Positions 18,111 to 29,360 are shown, numbered from the stretch's first letter. The stretch is 64,000 bases of DNA from Streptomyces canus (GCF_030816965.1 NZ_JAUSYQ010000002.1:6996001-7060000); one strand, 5' to 3'. Numbers and translations are program-made. The notes: generated by a model from the letters alone, not told the origin.

Positions 18111-19016
18111 ATGTCCGTCATCGAAGTCAGCGAACTGCGCAAGTCCTACGGCGGCCGGGCCGTCGTCGACGGTGTCTCCTTCGCCGTCGAGGAGGGCGAG
18201 ATTTTTGGAATTCTTGGCCCGAACGGCGCCGGGAAGACCACCACCGTCGAGTGCGTCGAGGGTCTGAGGATTCCCGACACGGGCCGCGTGCGGGTCACCG
18301 GTCTCGCCCCCGTCGCCGACCACGCGCGCGTGGCCCGCGTCCTCGGCGCCCAGCTCCAGGAGAGCGAACTCCAGGCCAAACTCACCGTCCGTGAGGCCCT
18401 GGAGCTGTACAGCGCGTTCCACGACAAGCCCCTCGACTGGCGCCCGCTCGCCGAGCGCCTGGGGCTGACCCAGAAGCTCACCACCCGGTTCGGCAAGCTC
18501 TCCGGCGGCCAGAAGCAGCGCCTGTTCATCGCGCTCGCGCTCGTCGGCAATCCCCGGGTCGTCGTCCTGGACGAGCTGACCACCGGGCTCGATCCGCGTG
18601 CCCGCCGCGACACCTGGGAGCTCATCGAGGACATCCGCGCCAACGGCGTCACCGTCCTGCTCGTCACGCACTTCATGGAGGAGGCGCAGCGGCTCTGCGA
18701 CCGGATCGCCGTGATCGACAGGGGCCGGATCGCCGCCCTGGACACCCCGGCGGGCCTCATCCACCGCTCGGCGGGCGCCACCGTCATCAGCTTCACCCCG
18801 TCCGCCCCGCTCGACGCACACGAACTGAACACGCTGCCCGCCCTCGCCTCCATCGAGGACCGGGACGGCCGCCTCACCCTGTCCGGCACCGACGAGACCG
18901 TGAACGCCGTGATCACCCTGCTCGCCCGCCGGCACGTCACCGCCCACCAGCTCCGTGTCGTCGACGCCACCCTCGACGACGCCTTCCTCGACCTGACCCA
19001 GGAGGCCACGGCATGA
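18111..19016 (+). CDS. ABC-2 type exporter, ATP-binding subunit (DrrA-like)
   Basis: 301-residue ATPase for a two-component exporter. Walker A GPNGAGKTT (about 36-44), signature LSGGQKQR, Walker B VVVLDELTTGLDP and H-loop LLVTHFMEEA are all present. The C-terminal 80 residues form the accessory domain typical of DrrA/CcmA-type ATPases, ending FLDLTQEATA. ATG 18111 is supported by alignment of the first strand (VIEVSELRKSYG). It overlaps the downstream permease by four bases (ATGA). A NarL-type two-component system follows closely, a common arrangement in which the sensor controls an antibiotic- or envelope-stress-related exporter. Confidence 0.93.
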   Translation: MSVIEVSELRKSYGGRAVVDGVSFAVEEGEIFGILGPNGAGKTTTVECVEGLRIPDTGRVRVTGLAPVADHARVARVLGAQLQESELQAKLTVREALELYSAFHDKPLDWRPLAERLGLTQKLTTRFGKLSGGQKQRLFIALALVGNPRVVVLDELTTGLDPRARRDTWELIEDIRANGVTVLLVTHFMEEAQRLCDRIAVIDRGRIAALDTPAGLIHRSAGATVISFTPSAPLDAHELNTLPALASIEDRDGRLTLSGTDETVNAVITLLARRHVTAHQLRVVDATLDDAFLDLTQEATA

Positions 19017-19747
19017 ACACCGCCGTACTGCGGACCGAGGTCCGACTCTTCCGCCGCGAACCCGGCGCCCTCTTCTGGATCCTGCTGTTCCCCACCCTGC
19101 TCCTGGTGATCCTCGGCTCGATCCCGTCCTTCCGGAACCACGAGGCCGACCTCGGCGGCCTCAGGACCATCGATGTCTACGTCCCGGTGGCCGTGCTCCT
19201 CGGCCTGATCGTCAGCGGCCTGCAGTCCATGCCGCAGACCCTCACCGGCTACCGCGAGCGCGGCATCCTGCGCCGCATGTCCACCACCCCGGTCCGCCCG
19301 ACCGCCCTGCTCACCGCGCAGATGACCGTCTACGGCGGCGCCGCCCTGGCATCCGCGCTGCTCGCCCTGTTCGTCGGACGGTTCGCCTTCGCCGTACGAC
19401 TGCCCGAGCAGCTGTTCGGGTACCTGCTGGCCCTGGTTCTGGCCGTGCTCGTCGCCCTCGCGCTGGGCGCGGTGATCTCCGCGCTGTCCCGGACGACGAA
19501 GATCGCCGGTGCCATCGGATCCGCCGTGTTCTTCCCGTCGATGTTCTGCGCGGGTGTGTGGGCGCCGGTGCAGACCATGCCGGACGTCCTCGCCCGGATC
19601 GTCGGGTACACCCCGTTCGGCGCGGCCGCCGAGGCCCTGAACCGGGCCGCGGCCGGCGACTGGCCGGGCTGGACCCACCTGGGCGTGCTCGTCGCCTGGA
19701 CGGTGCTGCTCACGGCCGCCGCGTCGCGCTGGTTCCGCTGGGAGTAG
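19013..19747 (+). CDS. ABC-2 type exporter, permease subunit
   Basis: 244-residue membrane protein with six predicted segments (near residues 18-35, 53-72, 98-120, 130-155, 160-180 and 222-240), of the ABC-2/DrrB class. The motif region around GYRERGILRRMSTTP is the cytoplasmic coupling segment of this family. Translationally coupled to the ATPase by ATGA. It should form an export channel with the preceding ATPase; the substrate cannot be told from sequence. Confidence 0.92.
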   Translation: MNTAVLRTEVRLFRREPGALFWILLFPTLLLVILGSIPSFRNHEADLGGLRTIDVYVPVAVLLGLIVSGLQSMPQTLTGYRERGILRRMSTTPVRPTALLTAQMTVYGGAALASALLALFVGRFAFAVRLPEQLFGYLLALVLAVLVALALGAVISALSRTTKIAGAIGSAVFFPSMFCAGVWAPVQTMPDVLARIVGYTPFGAAAEALNRAAAGDWPGWTHLGVLVAWTVLLTAAASRWFRWE

Positions 19748-19774
19748 GCGAACGGGGCCGTGCAGACTGAGGAC

Positions 19775-21019
19775 ATGACCGTGGTGGACACGCAACTCGA
19801 GCGCCGCCTGGAACAACTGCACATCTGGGGACCGTACGCGCTGCTCGGCGTCAGCGCCGTCCTCGCGGTCGTCTCCGCGGACCTCATGGACGGCCCCGCC
19901 GAGTGGTACACCGCCGGCGCCTTGGTCGGCGCCGCGCTCGTGCTCCAGCTGTGGTGGCACGGCACCCGCTACCGCCGTGCCGACCGCGGCCGCAGTCCCT
20001 CCCCGGCCGGCGCCGCCTACTACGCCGTCCGCTGGGCGATCGCCTTCGTCCTCACCTGGATCAACCCGTTCTTCGCGTTCTACGCGGCCACCGGCTACAT
20101 GGACGCCGACGAGCTGATCCCCGGCATGTGGCGGCGGCTCGGACTGTTCGCGAGCGCGGTCATCGTGGCGGGCGCGCAGGTCGGCGGACTGCCGGTGACC
20201 AGTACGGCGCAGTGGCTCGGATTCGCCGGGCTGCTGATCGTCAACTTCGGCCTCCAGGCCTTCGTCGCCCACATCACCGAGCAGGAGGAACAGCGCTCCC
20301 GGGAACGGGCCCAGACCATCGAGGCACTGCGGGCGGCGCTCGACGAGAACGCCGCCCTGCACGCCCAACTCCTCGTCCAGGCAAGGGAAGCGGGCGTCTC
20401 CGACGAGCGCCGACGGCTCGCCGCCGAGATCCACGACACCCTCGCCCAGGGTCTGACCGGCATCATCGCCCAGCTCCAGGTGGTCGCGAACACGCCCGAC
20501 GAGGTCCAGGCCCGTGAGCACGTCCACCGCGCCATGGACCTCGCCCGGCACAGCCTCGGCGAGGCCCGCCGCTCGGTGCACAACCTCGCCCCCGTCGCGC
20601 TGGAGCACGACGGGTTGCCCCAGGCCCTGAGGAACACGGTTGCCGACTGGGGCGAACGGACCGGAATCCGCGCCGAGTTCACCGTCGCCGGAACCATCGA
20701 GCAGCTTCACGACGAGGTCTCGGCCACCCTCCTGCGCATCGCCCAGGAAGCCCTCTCCAACGCCTCCCGGCACGCCCGGGCCGGCCGCCTCGGCGTCACC
20801 CTGACCTTCCTGGGCAGCGAGGTCATCCTCGACATCCGCGACGACGGCGCCGGCTTCGACCCCCTCGCCCTTCCGGCCCGCTCCCGCACCGGCGGCTTCG
20901 GACTCGACGGCATGCGGGCCCGCGCCGAACGCATCGCGGGCTCCCTCACCGTCGAGTCCGAACCGGGCCACGGCACCGCGCTGTCGGCTCGCGTACCGTT
21001 GGTCCGCCATGACCAGTGA
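19775..21019 (+). CDS. Two-component sensor histidine kinase (NarL partner, HisKA_3 type)
   Basis: Membrane sensor kinase, about 414 residues. Five or six hydrophobic segments in the first 150 residues, with almost no extracellular domain, suggest sensing in or at the membrane. A short coiled coil (about 165-205) leads to the phospho-acceptor His220 in AAEIHDTLAQ, then a HATPase_c domain with N-box ALSNASRHA, G1 IRDDGAGF and G2 GGFGLDGM. ATG 19775 is used; a GTG at 19760 is also possible and neither has a strong ribosome site. The 3' end overlaps the regulator gene by 11 bases. Likely regulates the ABC-2 exporter just upstream. Confidence 0.92.
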   Translation: MTVVDTQLERRLEQLHIWGPYALLGVSAVLAVVSADLMDGPAEWYTAGALVGAALVLQLWWHGTRYRRADRGRSPSPAGAAYYAVRWAIAFVLTWINPFFAFYAATGYMDADELIPGMWRRLGLFASAVIVAGAQVGGLPVTSTAQWLGFAGLLIVNFGLQAFVAHITEQEEQRSRERAQTIEALRAALDENAALHAQLLVQAREAGVSDERRRLAAEIHDTLAQGLTGIIAQLQVVANTPDEVQAREHVHRAMDLARHSLGEARRSVHNLAPVALEHDGLPQALRNTVADWGERTGIRAEFTVAGTIEQLHDEVSATLLRIAQEALSNASRHARAGRLGVTLTFLGSEVILDIRDDGAGFDPLALPARSRTGGFGLDGMRARAERIAGSLTVESEPGHGTALSARVPLVRHDQ

Positions 21020-21653
21020 CGTGGGTATCTCGGTGCTGATCGTCGACGACCATCCCGTCGTACGGGACGGTCTGCGCGGCATGTTCGACTCCGCGCCGGG
21101 ATTCAAGGTTCTCGGCGAGGCGTCGAACGGCGTCGAGGCGCTGGAGAAGGCCACCGCGCTGGACCCGGATGTGATCCTGATGGACCTGCGGATGCCGGGC
21201 GGTGGGGGAGTCGACGCCATCCGTGAGCTCACGCACCGCTCCGCCCGCGCGAAGGTGCTGGTCCTGACGACGTACGACACGGACTCCGACACCCTGCCGG
21301 CCATCGAGGCGGGCGCGACGGGCTATCTGCTGAAGGACGCCCCGCGCGACGAGCTGTTCACGGCCGTGCGGGCGGCGGCAGAAGGCCGTACGGTGCTGTC
21401 CCCGGCCGTGGCATCCCGGCTGGTCTCGGCCGTCCGCGCCCCCAAGGCTCCTGGTAACGAGCCCCTCTCCGCCCGCGAGCGCGAGGTGCTCGCCCTGGTT
21501 GCCCGGGGCACGTCCAACCGCGAGATCGCCCGCGAACTGTTCATCAGCGAGGCGACCGTGAAAACCCATCTCACCCACCTCTACGCCAAGTTGGGCGTCA
21601 ACGACCGTGCGGCGGCGGTCGCGACGGCTTACCAGCGGGGCATCCTCGGCTGA
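21009..21653 (+). CDS. NarL/LuxR family response regulator
   Basis: 214-residue DNA-binding regulator. The receiver domain (about 8-122) has the acidic pocket VDDH, phospho-acceptor Asp59 (ILMDLRMPG), and Thr and Lys in LTTYD and LLKDAP. The C-terminal LuxR helix-turn-helix (about 150-210) contains LSAREREVLALVARG and EATVKTHLTHLYAKLGV. Start ATG 21009 lies inside the kinase gene, so the two are coupled. It is the cognate partner of that kinase. It ends 28 bases before the convergent glgX. Confidence 0.95.
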   Translation: MTSDVGISVLIVDDHPVVRDGLRGMFDSAPGFKVLGEASNGVEALEKATALDPDVILMDLRMPGGGGVDAIRELTHRSARAKVLVLTTYDTDSDTLPAIEAGATGYLLKDAPRDELFTAVRAAAEGRTVLSPAVASRLVSAVRAPKAPGNEPLSAREREVLALVARGTSNREIARELFISEATVKTHLTHLYAKLGVNDRAAAVATAYQRGILG

Positions 21654-21681
21654 CCGGGCAGGTCGGCGCGGTCCCGTCGTC

Positions 21682-23919
<2,238 letters not shown>

Positions 23920-24084
23920 CGGTCGGCCTCCCACGGCTCATGGAGCAACGCGGAAAAGGGCGCACGGCGTCCCGGCCGCGACACCCCCTCGCGTCGTTCT
24001 CCCCACTGTTCTGCCCAGCGCTTGCCTCGCACTCACGTTTCGCTGCGTTTGCTTGGGCCGGGCGCCCGTGGATCTGCCAGGTCA

Positions 24085-24150
24085 GGTTGTGGGGCGGCCG
24101 CGGAGTGGTGGGGGCCGGTCGCGCAGTTCCTCGTGCCCCCAAGGGGCGCG
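24085..24150. repeat. Dispersed Streptomyces-type intergenic repeat (copy 1)
   Basis: In reverse orientation this stretch reads GCGCGACCGGCCCCCACC followed by CGCGGCCGCC, preceded by GAGGAACT. It matches the pattern of a dispersed GC-rich repeat I recall from Streptomyces intergenic regions. Related copies lie at 52648-52722 and 57074-57144. It sits between glgX and the L,D-transpeptidase in a 320-base gap (23920-24239) that otherwise should contain both promoters; none was recognised. Confidence 0.5.
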
Positions 24151-24239
24151 TCCGTGGTGCCGTAGCGCCAAAGGGGTGCACGTGCCTGCGGCCACCGACC
24201 TCACGTTTCCCCAGGGTGGGCCCGGTCGTTGGGCTGGGC

Positions 24240-25472
24240 GTGAGGCAGAGACAAGGGCGCGCTCGGCGCGCGGGGGCCGTTCTGGCCGCCGTCATGACAT
24301 GGGCAGGACTGCTGGCCGGGGTCGCCGGCTGTACGGCGGACGGGGGTGGCGGGATCGGCGGTGTCGGCGGATTCGGGAAGCCTCCCGCGCCCGAGGACGT
24401 GATCAGGGTCGCGCCCGACGACGGCACCAAGGGCGTGCCGCCCGAGGAGAGGCTGCGGGTCCGCGTCCCCAGCGGACGCCTCGAGTCGGTCACCGTCGTC
24501 AAGTCCCAGGACGCGCAGGACTTCCCGGTGCCCGGGCGCATCTCCGAGGACGGCCTGCGCTGGGAACCCGACGAGGCACAGCTGGCGCTGGCCGCCAAGT
24601 ACACCGTCGACGCGGTCGCCCTGGACGGCCACGGCCGCCGCTCGGCCCGGCACACGACGTTCACCACCTACGTCCCCGAGGAACGGTTCATCGGGTACGT
24701 CAGCCCCGAGAACCGCTCCACCGTCGGCACCGGGATGATCGTCTCCCTGGAGTTCAACCGGGAGATCGAGCACCGAGCCGCCGTCGAACGCGCCGTACGC
24801 GTCACCTCGAAGCCAGCCGTCGAGATCCGCCCGCACTGGTTCGGCAACGGCCGCCTCGACTTCCGCCCCGAGCACTACTGGAGACCCGGCACCCGCGTGA
24901 CGGTCGCGCTCAGACTCCGTGATGTGGAAGGGGCGTCCGGCGTCTACGGCCTCCAGTACCGGACCTTCGCCTTCACCGTCGGCCGCAGCCAGGTCTCCCT
25001 CGTCGACGCGGCCCGGCACACCATGCAGGTCAGACGGGACGGTGAACTGATCGCCACCGTGCCGATCACCGCCGGCGCCCCGAAGACGACCACGTACAAC
25101 GGAAAGATGGTCGTCACCGAGATGCTCGAAGTGACCCGTATGAACAGCCGCACGGTCGGCTTCGGCGGCGAGTACGACATCCCGGACGTCCCGCACGCCC
25201 TGCGTCTGACCGACTCCGGCACCTTCCTGCACGGCAACTACTGGGCGCCGAGCGCCCCCGGCAGAGTCAATGTCAGCCACGGCTGTGTGGGCCTCAGGGA
25301 CGTGAAGGGCGGCAGCTCGGACACGCCCGCGGGCTGGTTCTTCGACCGCAGCCTGGTCGGGGACGTCGTCGAGGTCGTCCACAGCAATGACAAAAAGGTC
25401 GCTCCTGACAATGGCCTTGGAGGCTGGAATATGGGCTGGAAGGAGTGGAAGGCAGGCAGTGCGGTGAAGTAA
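24240..25472 (+). CDS. L,D-transpeptidase lipoprotein (first of a pair)
   Basis: 410-residue exported lipoprotein making 3-3 peptidoglycan cross-links or related amide bonds. Lipobox VAGC near residue 31; two Ig-like domains (about 55-145 and 150-250) as in mycobacterial Ldt proteins; YkuD catalytic domain (about 255-385) with HGNYW (first His), His347 and catalytic Cys349 in SHGCVGLRD. The C-terminal segment ends with a Trp-rich NMGWKEWK tail shared with the next gene. GTG 24240 gives a short, correct signal peptide; longer starts would not. The paralogue follows 163 bases later. Confidence 0.92.
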   Translation: MRQRQGRARRAGAVLAAVMTWAGLLAGVAGCTADGGGGIGGVGGFGKPPAPEDVIRVAPDDGTKGVPPEERLRVRVPSGRLESVTVVKSQDAQDFPVPGRISEDGLRWEPDEAQLALAAKYTVDAVALDGHGRRSARHTTFTTYVPEERFIGYVSPENRSTVGTGMIVSLEFNREIEHRAAVERAVRVTSKPAVEIRPHWFGNGRLDFRPEHYWRPGTRVTVALRLRDVEGASGVYGLQYRTFAFTVGRSQVSLVDAARHTMQVRRDGELIATVPITAGAPKTTTYNGKMVVTEMLEVTRMNSRTVGFGGEYDIPDVPHALRLTDSGTFLHGNYWAPSAPGRVNVSHGCVGLRDVKGGSSDTPAGWFFDRSLVGDVVEVVHSNDKKVAPDNGLGGWNMGWKEWKAGSAVK

Positions 25473-25493
25473 CCCGACAGGGGGGTGGGTCGG

Positions 25494-25516
25494 CCCAACT
25501 TTCCGTTGAAGTTGGG
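25494..25516 (+). terminator. Small hairpin between the two L,D-transpeptidases
   Basis: A perfect 8-bp stem (25494-25501 with 25509-25516), without a T-tract, lies 21 bases past the stop codon of the first gene. It may be an attenuating terminator or an mRNA stability hairpin. Confidence 0.4.
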
Positions 25517-25635
25517 ACTGAATGGTGACCTTGGGCTCACACGATGCTCAAAACTCTGCGGTTAATATTCGCCAACGCGTTCGTGGAACGCGCTGGGGAG
25601 CGGGCCTGACCAGGCCCTTCGAGGGGAGAAAAGAC

Positions 25636-26874
25636 TTGAACGTGCGACCGATATCGGGGGCGTCGGTTGACGCGCGGGGGCGCAGGGCCAAGGGGCTGTC
25701 GGCGCTGATACTCGGCGTTCTGCTGCTGGCCGTCAGCGCCTGCGGCGGAGGAAATTCCGGAACCGGTGACGCCAAGGCCGAGAAGGGCGACTCGTCCGCC
25801 ACCGAGACCAAGCAGTCCGAGGCGGTCGTCTCCATCAGCCCGAAGGACGGGGCGAAGTCCGTCGACACCAGCGGCGCCCTCAGGGTCGGTGCCACCCAGG
25901 GCAAGTTGACCGAGGTCCAGGTCAAGGACGCCAAGGGCACCGCGATAGCAGGGAAGATAACCGGGGACGGCGCCTCCTGGACGCCGTCCACCCACCTCGC
26001 CGCCGGCACCGCCTACACCGTGCACGCGGTCGCGAAGGACGCCAACGGCCGTACGGCGGCCGAGGACTCCAGCTTCACCACCCTGACGCCGAAGAACACC
26101 TTCACCGGCACGTTCACGCCCGAGGACGGTTCGACGGTCGGCGTCGGAATGCCGTTCTCCATCCGCTTCACCCGGGGCATCACCAGCCCCGCGGACGTCG
26201 AGAAGGCCATCACCGTCAAGACCGAACCGGCCGTCGAGGTCGAGGGCCACTGGTTCGGCAACGACCGCCTGGACTTCCGTCCCGAGCAGTACTGGAAGGA
26301 AGGCACCAAGGTCACCGTCGACCTCAACCTGAACGGGGTCGAGGGCCGCGACGGCGTCTACGGCAAGCAGGACAAGACCGTCTCCTTCACCGTCGGCCGC
26401 AACCAGGTCTCCGTCGTGGACGCCGAGAAGCACACGATGAAGGTCACCCAGGACGGCAAGACCATCAAGACCATCAATGTCACCACCGGCAAGCCCGGCT
26501 ACGACACCTGGAACGGCCAGATGGTCATCAGCGAGAAGCTCGCGGTGACCCGGATGAACGGCGACACCGTCGGCTACGGCGGCGAGTACGACATCAAGGA
26601 CGTCCCGCACGCCGCCCGGCTGACCGACTCCGGCACCTTCATCCACGGCAACTACTGGGGCGGCGACGCCTTCGGCAACTACAACGCCAGCCACGGCTGC
26701 GTGGGCCTGCGTGACGTCAAGGGCGGTTACGACAGCGGTGTGCCGGCCGCCTGGTTCTTCAACCACTCGCTGATCGGTGACGTGGTCGTGGTCAAGAACT
26801 CCGACGACGCGACGGTCGCGCCGGAGAACGGCCTCAACGGCTGGAACATGTCGTGGGAGAAGTGGAAGGCGTAG
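25636..26874 (+). CDS. L,D-transpeptidase lipoprotein (second of a pair)
   Basis: 412-residue lipoprotein homologous to its upstream neighbour over the whole length. Lipobox SAC at about residue 36, two Ig-like domains (about 70-155 and 160-260), and a YkuD domain with His337 (HGNYWGGD), His353 and catalytic Cys355 (SHGCVGLRD). TTG 25636 is chosen because AGGGGAG lies seven bases upstream; the GTG two codons later is an alternative. Periplasm-facing peptidoglycan remodelling is expected. A Gly/Lys/Glu-rich linker (about 37-65) separates the lipid anchor from the first domain. Confidence 0.92.
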   Translation: MNVRPISGASVDARGRRAKGLSALILGVLLLAVSACGGGNSGTGDAKAEKGDSSATETKQSEAVVSISPKDGAKSVDTSGALRVGATQGKLTEVQVKDAKGTAIAGKITGDGASWTPSTHLAAGTAYTVHAVAKDANGRTAAEDSSFTTLTPKNTFTGTFTPEDGSTVGVGMPFSIRFTRGITSPADVEKAITVKTEPAVEVEGHWFGNDRLDFRPEQYWKEGTKVTVDLNLNGVEGRDGVYGKQDKTVSFTVGRNQVSVVDAEKHTMKVTQDGKTIKTINVTTGKPGYDTWNGQMVISEKLAVTRMNGDTVGYGGEYDIKDVPHAARLTDSGTFIHGNYWGGDAFGNYNASHGCVGLRDVKGGYDSGVPAAWFFNHSLIGDVVVVKNSDDATVAPENGLNGWNMSWEKWKA

Positions 26875-26891
26875 TCCGTACGACGATCAGC

Positions 26892-26921
26892 GGCTCCGGT
26901 GTGAGGTACGGCACCGGGGCC
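26892..26921 (+). terminator. Probable terminator of second L,D-transpeptidase
   Basis: A stem of about 10 bp (26892-26901 with 26912-26921, one mismatched pair) is followed by CTTGTCGTT. It lies 18 bases past the stop codon. Confidence 0.5.
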
Positions 26922-27040
26922 CTTGTCGTTGGTCGCCGTGCTGTGTCCGCCTGGGGGCAACCCCGGCGAGCAGTTACCAACCTCCGGGCCCCCGGCCGAG
27001 TGTGAGCGACCGCACCCGGCCACTCGCCGTTAGTCCCCGT

Positions 27041-27046
27041 TAACCT
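27041..27046 (+). promoter_or_regulatory. Candidate -10 hexamer for a leaderless mRNA
   Basis: TAACCT ends seven bases before the enoyl-CoA hydratase ATG, which has no ribosome binding site. Such spacing is typical of leaderless transcripts, common in Streptomyces. No clear -35 is seen. Confidence 0.4.
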
Positions 27047-27053
27047 GCTGGGC

Positions 27054-27821
27054 ATGACCGTGAATCTCGAAGTCGCCGAAGGTGTCGGCACCATCCGTCT
27101 CGACCGCCCGCCCATGAACGCGCTGGACGTGGCCACCCAGGACCGGTTGAAGGAGCTCGCCGAGGAGGCGACCCGGCGCGAGGACGTGCGCGCCGTGATC
27201 CTGTACGGCGGGGAGAAGGTGTTCGCGGCCGGCGCGGACATCAAGGAGATGCAGAACATGGACCACACCGCGATGGTCCTGCGCTCCCGCGCCCTCCAGG
27301 ACGCGTTCACGGCCGTGGCCCGCATCCCCAAGCCGGTCGTCGCGGCCGTCACCGGCTACGCCCTGGGCGGCGGCTGCGAACTCGCGCTGTGCGCGGACTT
27401 CCGGATCGCCGCGGAGAACGCCAAGCTGGGGCAGCCGGAGATCCTGCTCGGCCTGATCCCCGGCGCGGGCGGCACCCAGCGGCTCGCCCGGCTGGTCGGC
27501 CCGTCCAAGGCGAAGGACCTGATCTTCACGGGCCGTATGGTCAAGGCCGACGAGGCGCTGACCCTGGGCCTCGTGGACCGGGTCGTGCCCGCCGACGAGG
27601 TGTACGCCGAGGCGCACGCCTGGGCGGCCAGGCTCGCGCAGGGACCGGCGATCGCCCTGCGCGCGGCGAAGGAGTCGATCGACACGGGGCTGGAGACCGA
27701 CATCGAGACGGGCCTCGCGGTGGAACGGAACTGGTTCGCCGGTCTGTTCGCCACGGAGGACCGCGAACGCGGCATGAAGAGCTTCGTCGAGGAGGGCCCC
27801 GGCAAGGCGAAATTCCTCTGA
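27054..27821 (+). CDS. Enoyl-CoA hydratase (crotonase family)
   Basis: 255-residue cytoplasmic beta-oxidation enzyme adding water across 2-enoyl-CoA. The oxyanion-hole region (GGEKVFAAGADIKEM, about 52-66; ALGGGCEL) and both catalytic glutamates are present: Glu109 in GGGCEL and Glu129 in LGQPEI, 20 residues apart as E144/E164 of rat hydratase. That argues for a true hydratase rather than an isomerase. A hydrophobic/acidic C-terminus (ERGMKSFVEEG) matches the CoA-binding helix. It appears monocistronic with a leaderless start. Confidence 0.93.
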   Translation: MTVNLEVAEGVGTIRLDRPPMNALDVATQDRLKELAEEATRREDVRAVILYGGEKVFAAGADIKEMQNMDHTAMVLRSRALQDAFTAVARIPKPVVAAVTGYALGGGCELALCADFRIAAENAKLGQPEILLGLIPGAGGTQRLARLVGPSKAKDLIFTGRMVKADEALTLGLVDRVVPADEVYAEAHAWAARLAQGPAIALRAAKESIDTGLETDIETGLAVERNWFAGLFATEDRERGMKSFVEEGPGKAKFL

Positions 27822-28082
27822 ACCGCTTGCAGTTGACGCGATGTCTGATCCGGGTCCCTCGATGGGGCGGTTTATGGGAGCCTTAACGCACCCTTAGGTC
27901 TGCCTTGTCGAGGGAGTCGGTCGATTGCCTCCCAGTGAGCCTCCGCCGCAGGTCAGCAGGGCTTTCGAACACGCCGAAGCGTCATTGGCATATGCCGATC
28001 GACCCCTTCGGAACGACGCATTCCGGGGGGCGTATTCGTCAGGAACGGCCCCCGAGGGTGCTTGGGCGGCCATGATGGGGGC

Positions 28083-28586
28083 ATGGCGGGGCTGGAGGGT
28101 TTCGAACAGCCGCGGGGAGACAGCCGTACGACGGCGGCGCGCTGGTCTCCGGCGGTCGAGGACGAGCACGCACTGAAGGCGCTCGAACTGTTCGGGAATC
28201 CCGCGGAGGCCGAGGTCCCGTTGCCGTCCCGGCCGGAGTCCGCGGCGGTCGCGCGGCGCTTGACCCAGGTGATCGTTCTCCGGCACTGGGGGCTCACTCC
28301 GAAGATGACCGAGGACGCGGTGTTACTCGTGTCCGAGCTGGTGGGGAACGCGGTGCGGCACACGGGCGCGCGGGTGTTCGGTCTGCGGATGCGGCGTCGC
28401 CGGGGGTGGATCCGGATAGAGGTGCGGGATCCGTCCCGGGGGCTGCCCTGCCTGATGCCCGTGCAGGAGATGGATGTCAGCGGGCGGGGGCTGTTCCTCG
28501 TGGACAAGCTCTCGGACCGGTGGGGCGTGGACTTGCTGCCTCGTGGGAAGACAACCTGGTTCGAGATGCGGGTGGCTGACAGGTAG
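28083..28586 (+). CDS. RsbW/anti-sigma type ATP-binding protein, TTA codon-containing
   Basis: 167-residue single-domain HATPase_c protein of the kind that acts as serine kinase/anti-sigma factor or as its regulator. N-box SELVGNAVRHTG, G1 VRDPSRGLP and G2 SGRGLFLVDKLSDRWG are clear. The first 50 residues carry no domain. Leu81 is encoded by TTA (28323-28325), a codon read in Streptomyces by the bldA tRNA, so translation is probably limited to later growth. ATG 28083 follows GGGGG; upstream starts lack support. No antagonist or sigma gene lies next to it. Confidence 0.85.
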   Translation: MAGLEGFEQPRGDSRTTAARWSPAVEDEHALKALELFGNPAEAEVPLPSRPESAAVARRLTQVIVLRHWGLTPKMTEDAVLLVSELVGNAVRHTGARVFGLRMRRRRGWIRIEVRDPSRGLPCLMPVQEMDVSGRGLFLVDKLSDRWGVDLLPRGKTTWFEMRVADR

Positions 28587-28637
28587 TCGGTGGGTCGATC
28601 AGCGCCATTCTCTGACATAACCCCTTAAATAGGGTGG

Positions 28638-29360
28638 GTGACCGCTACCGATCGTCGGGCAGTGCTGCTCGCCACCGCCGGGCTGACGTTGGCCGCGGGA
28701 TGTGCGAGCAGCAGTGGTGCCGTCGCCCATCCAGTCCGATCCCCCAGCGCAGCCCCCGCTCTCCCCGCACAGCTCACCCACGGCCCCCGCGACCGCCCCC
28801 GTGTCGCCCTCACCTTTCACGGCGACGGTGATCCCGCGACCGCAGGTACCCTGCTCACCGAAGCCGAGAAGTACGGTGCCCGGGTCACTGTCCTCGCCGT
28901 GGGCACATGGCTCGACGCGCACCCCGACCTCGCCCGCCGGATTCTCGACGGCGGCCACGACCTCGGCAATCACACCCTCCGCCACCTCGACATCAACGCG
29001 ATGTCCGAGACCGAGGCCCGGGAAGAGATCACCGGGTGCGCGGAGCGGCTGAAGCGGCTCACCGGGTCGATCGGGACCTGGTTCCGGCCCTCCCGCACGC
29101 CCGTCGCCACACCTCTCGTCACGCGGCTGGCCCAGGAGGCCGGTTATGCCCACGTCCTCTCCTACGACGTCGACTCCCTCGACTTCACCTCGCCCGGCGC
29201 CCCCGTCGTCGCCCGCAAGGTTCTCACCGAGATCCGCGAGGGATCCGTGGTGAGCCTGCACTTCGGGTACGCCGACACGATCGCCGCCCTCCCCGTCGTA
29301 CTGGAAGAACTCGACCGGCGCGGCCTGGCCGCGGTGACCACCACGGAGCTGTTCAGCTGA
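28638..29360 (+). CDS. Polysaccharide deacetylase-like lipoprotein (NodB fold)
   Basis: 240-residue exported lipoprotein (lipobox AAGC, Cys22) with a NodB homology domain (about 54-238), expected to deacetylate a cell-wall or extracellular polysaccharide. The metal-binding motif 2 HTLRH (112-116) and a late SLHFG motif are present. Motif 1, usually TFDDG, here reads TFHGDGD (59-65), so the usual base/metal Asp pair is rearranged. GTG 28638 is the only start giving the signal peptide. Its TGA shares a base with the next ATG (TGATG), coupling it to a YncE-like lipoprotein. Confidence 0.87.
   Translation: MTATDRRAVLLATAGLTLAAGCASSSGAVAHPVRSPSAAPALPAQLTHGPRDRPRVALTFHGDGDPATAGTLLTEAEKYGARVTVLAVGTWLDAHPDLARRILDGGHDLGNHTLRHLDINAMSETEAREEITGCAERLKRLTGSIGTWFRPSRTPVATPLVTRLAQEAGYAHVLSYDVDSLDFTSPGAPVVARKVLTEIREGSVVSLHFGYADTIAALPVVLEELDRRGLAAVTTTELFS

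Noticed and set aside
10762..21653. Exporter cluster plus two-component system as an antibiotic biosynthetic cluster
   Set aside because: No biosynthetic gene is present; transport and regulation only.
27925..28176. An 83-codon rightward frame upstream of the anti-sigma-type gene
   Set aside because: TTG start without ribosome site, Arg-rich shadow-like end, overlaps the real gene in another frame.
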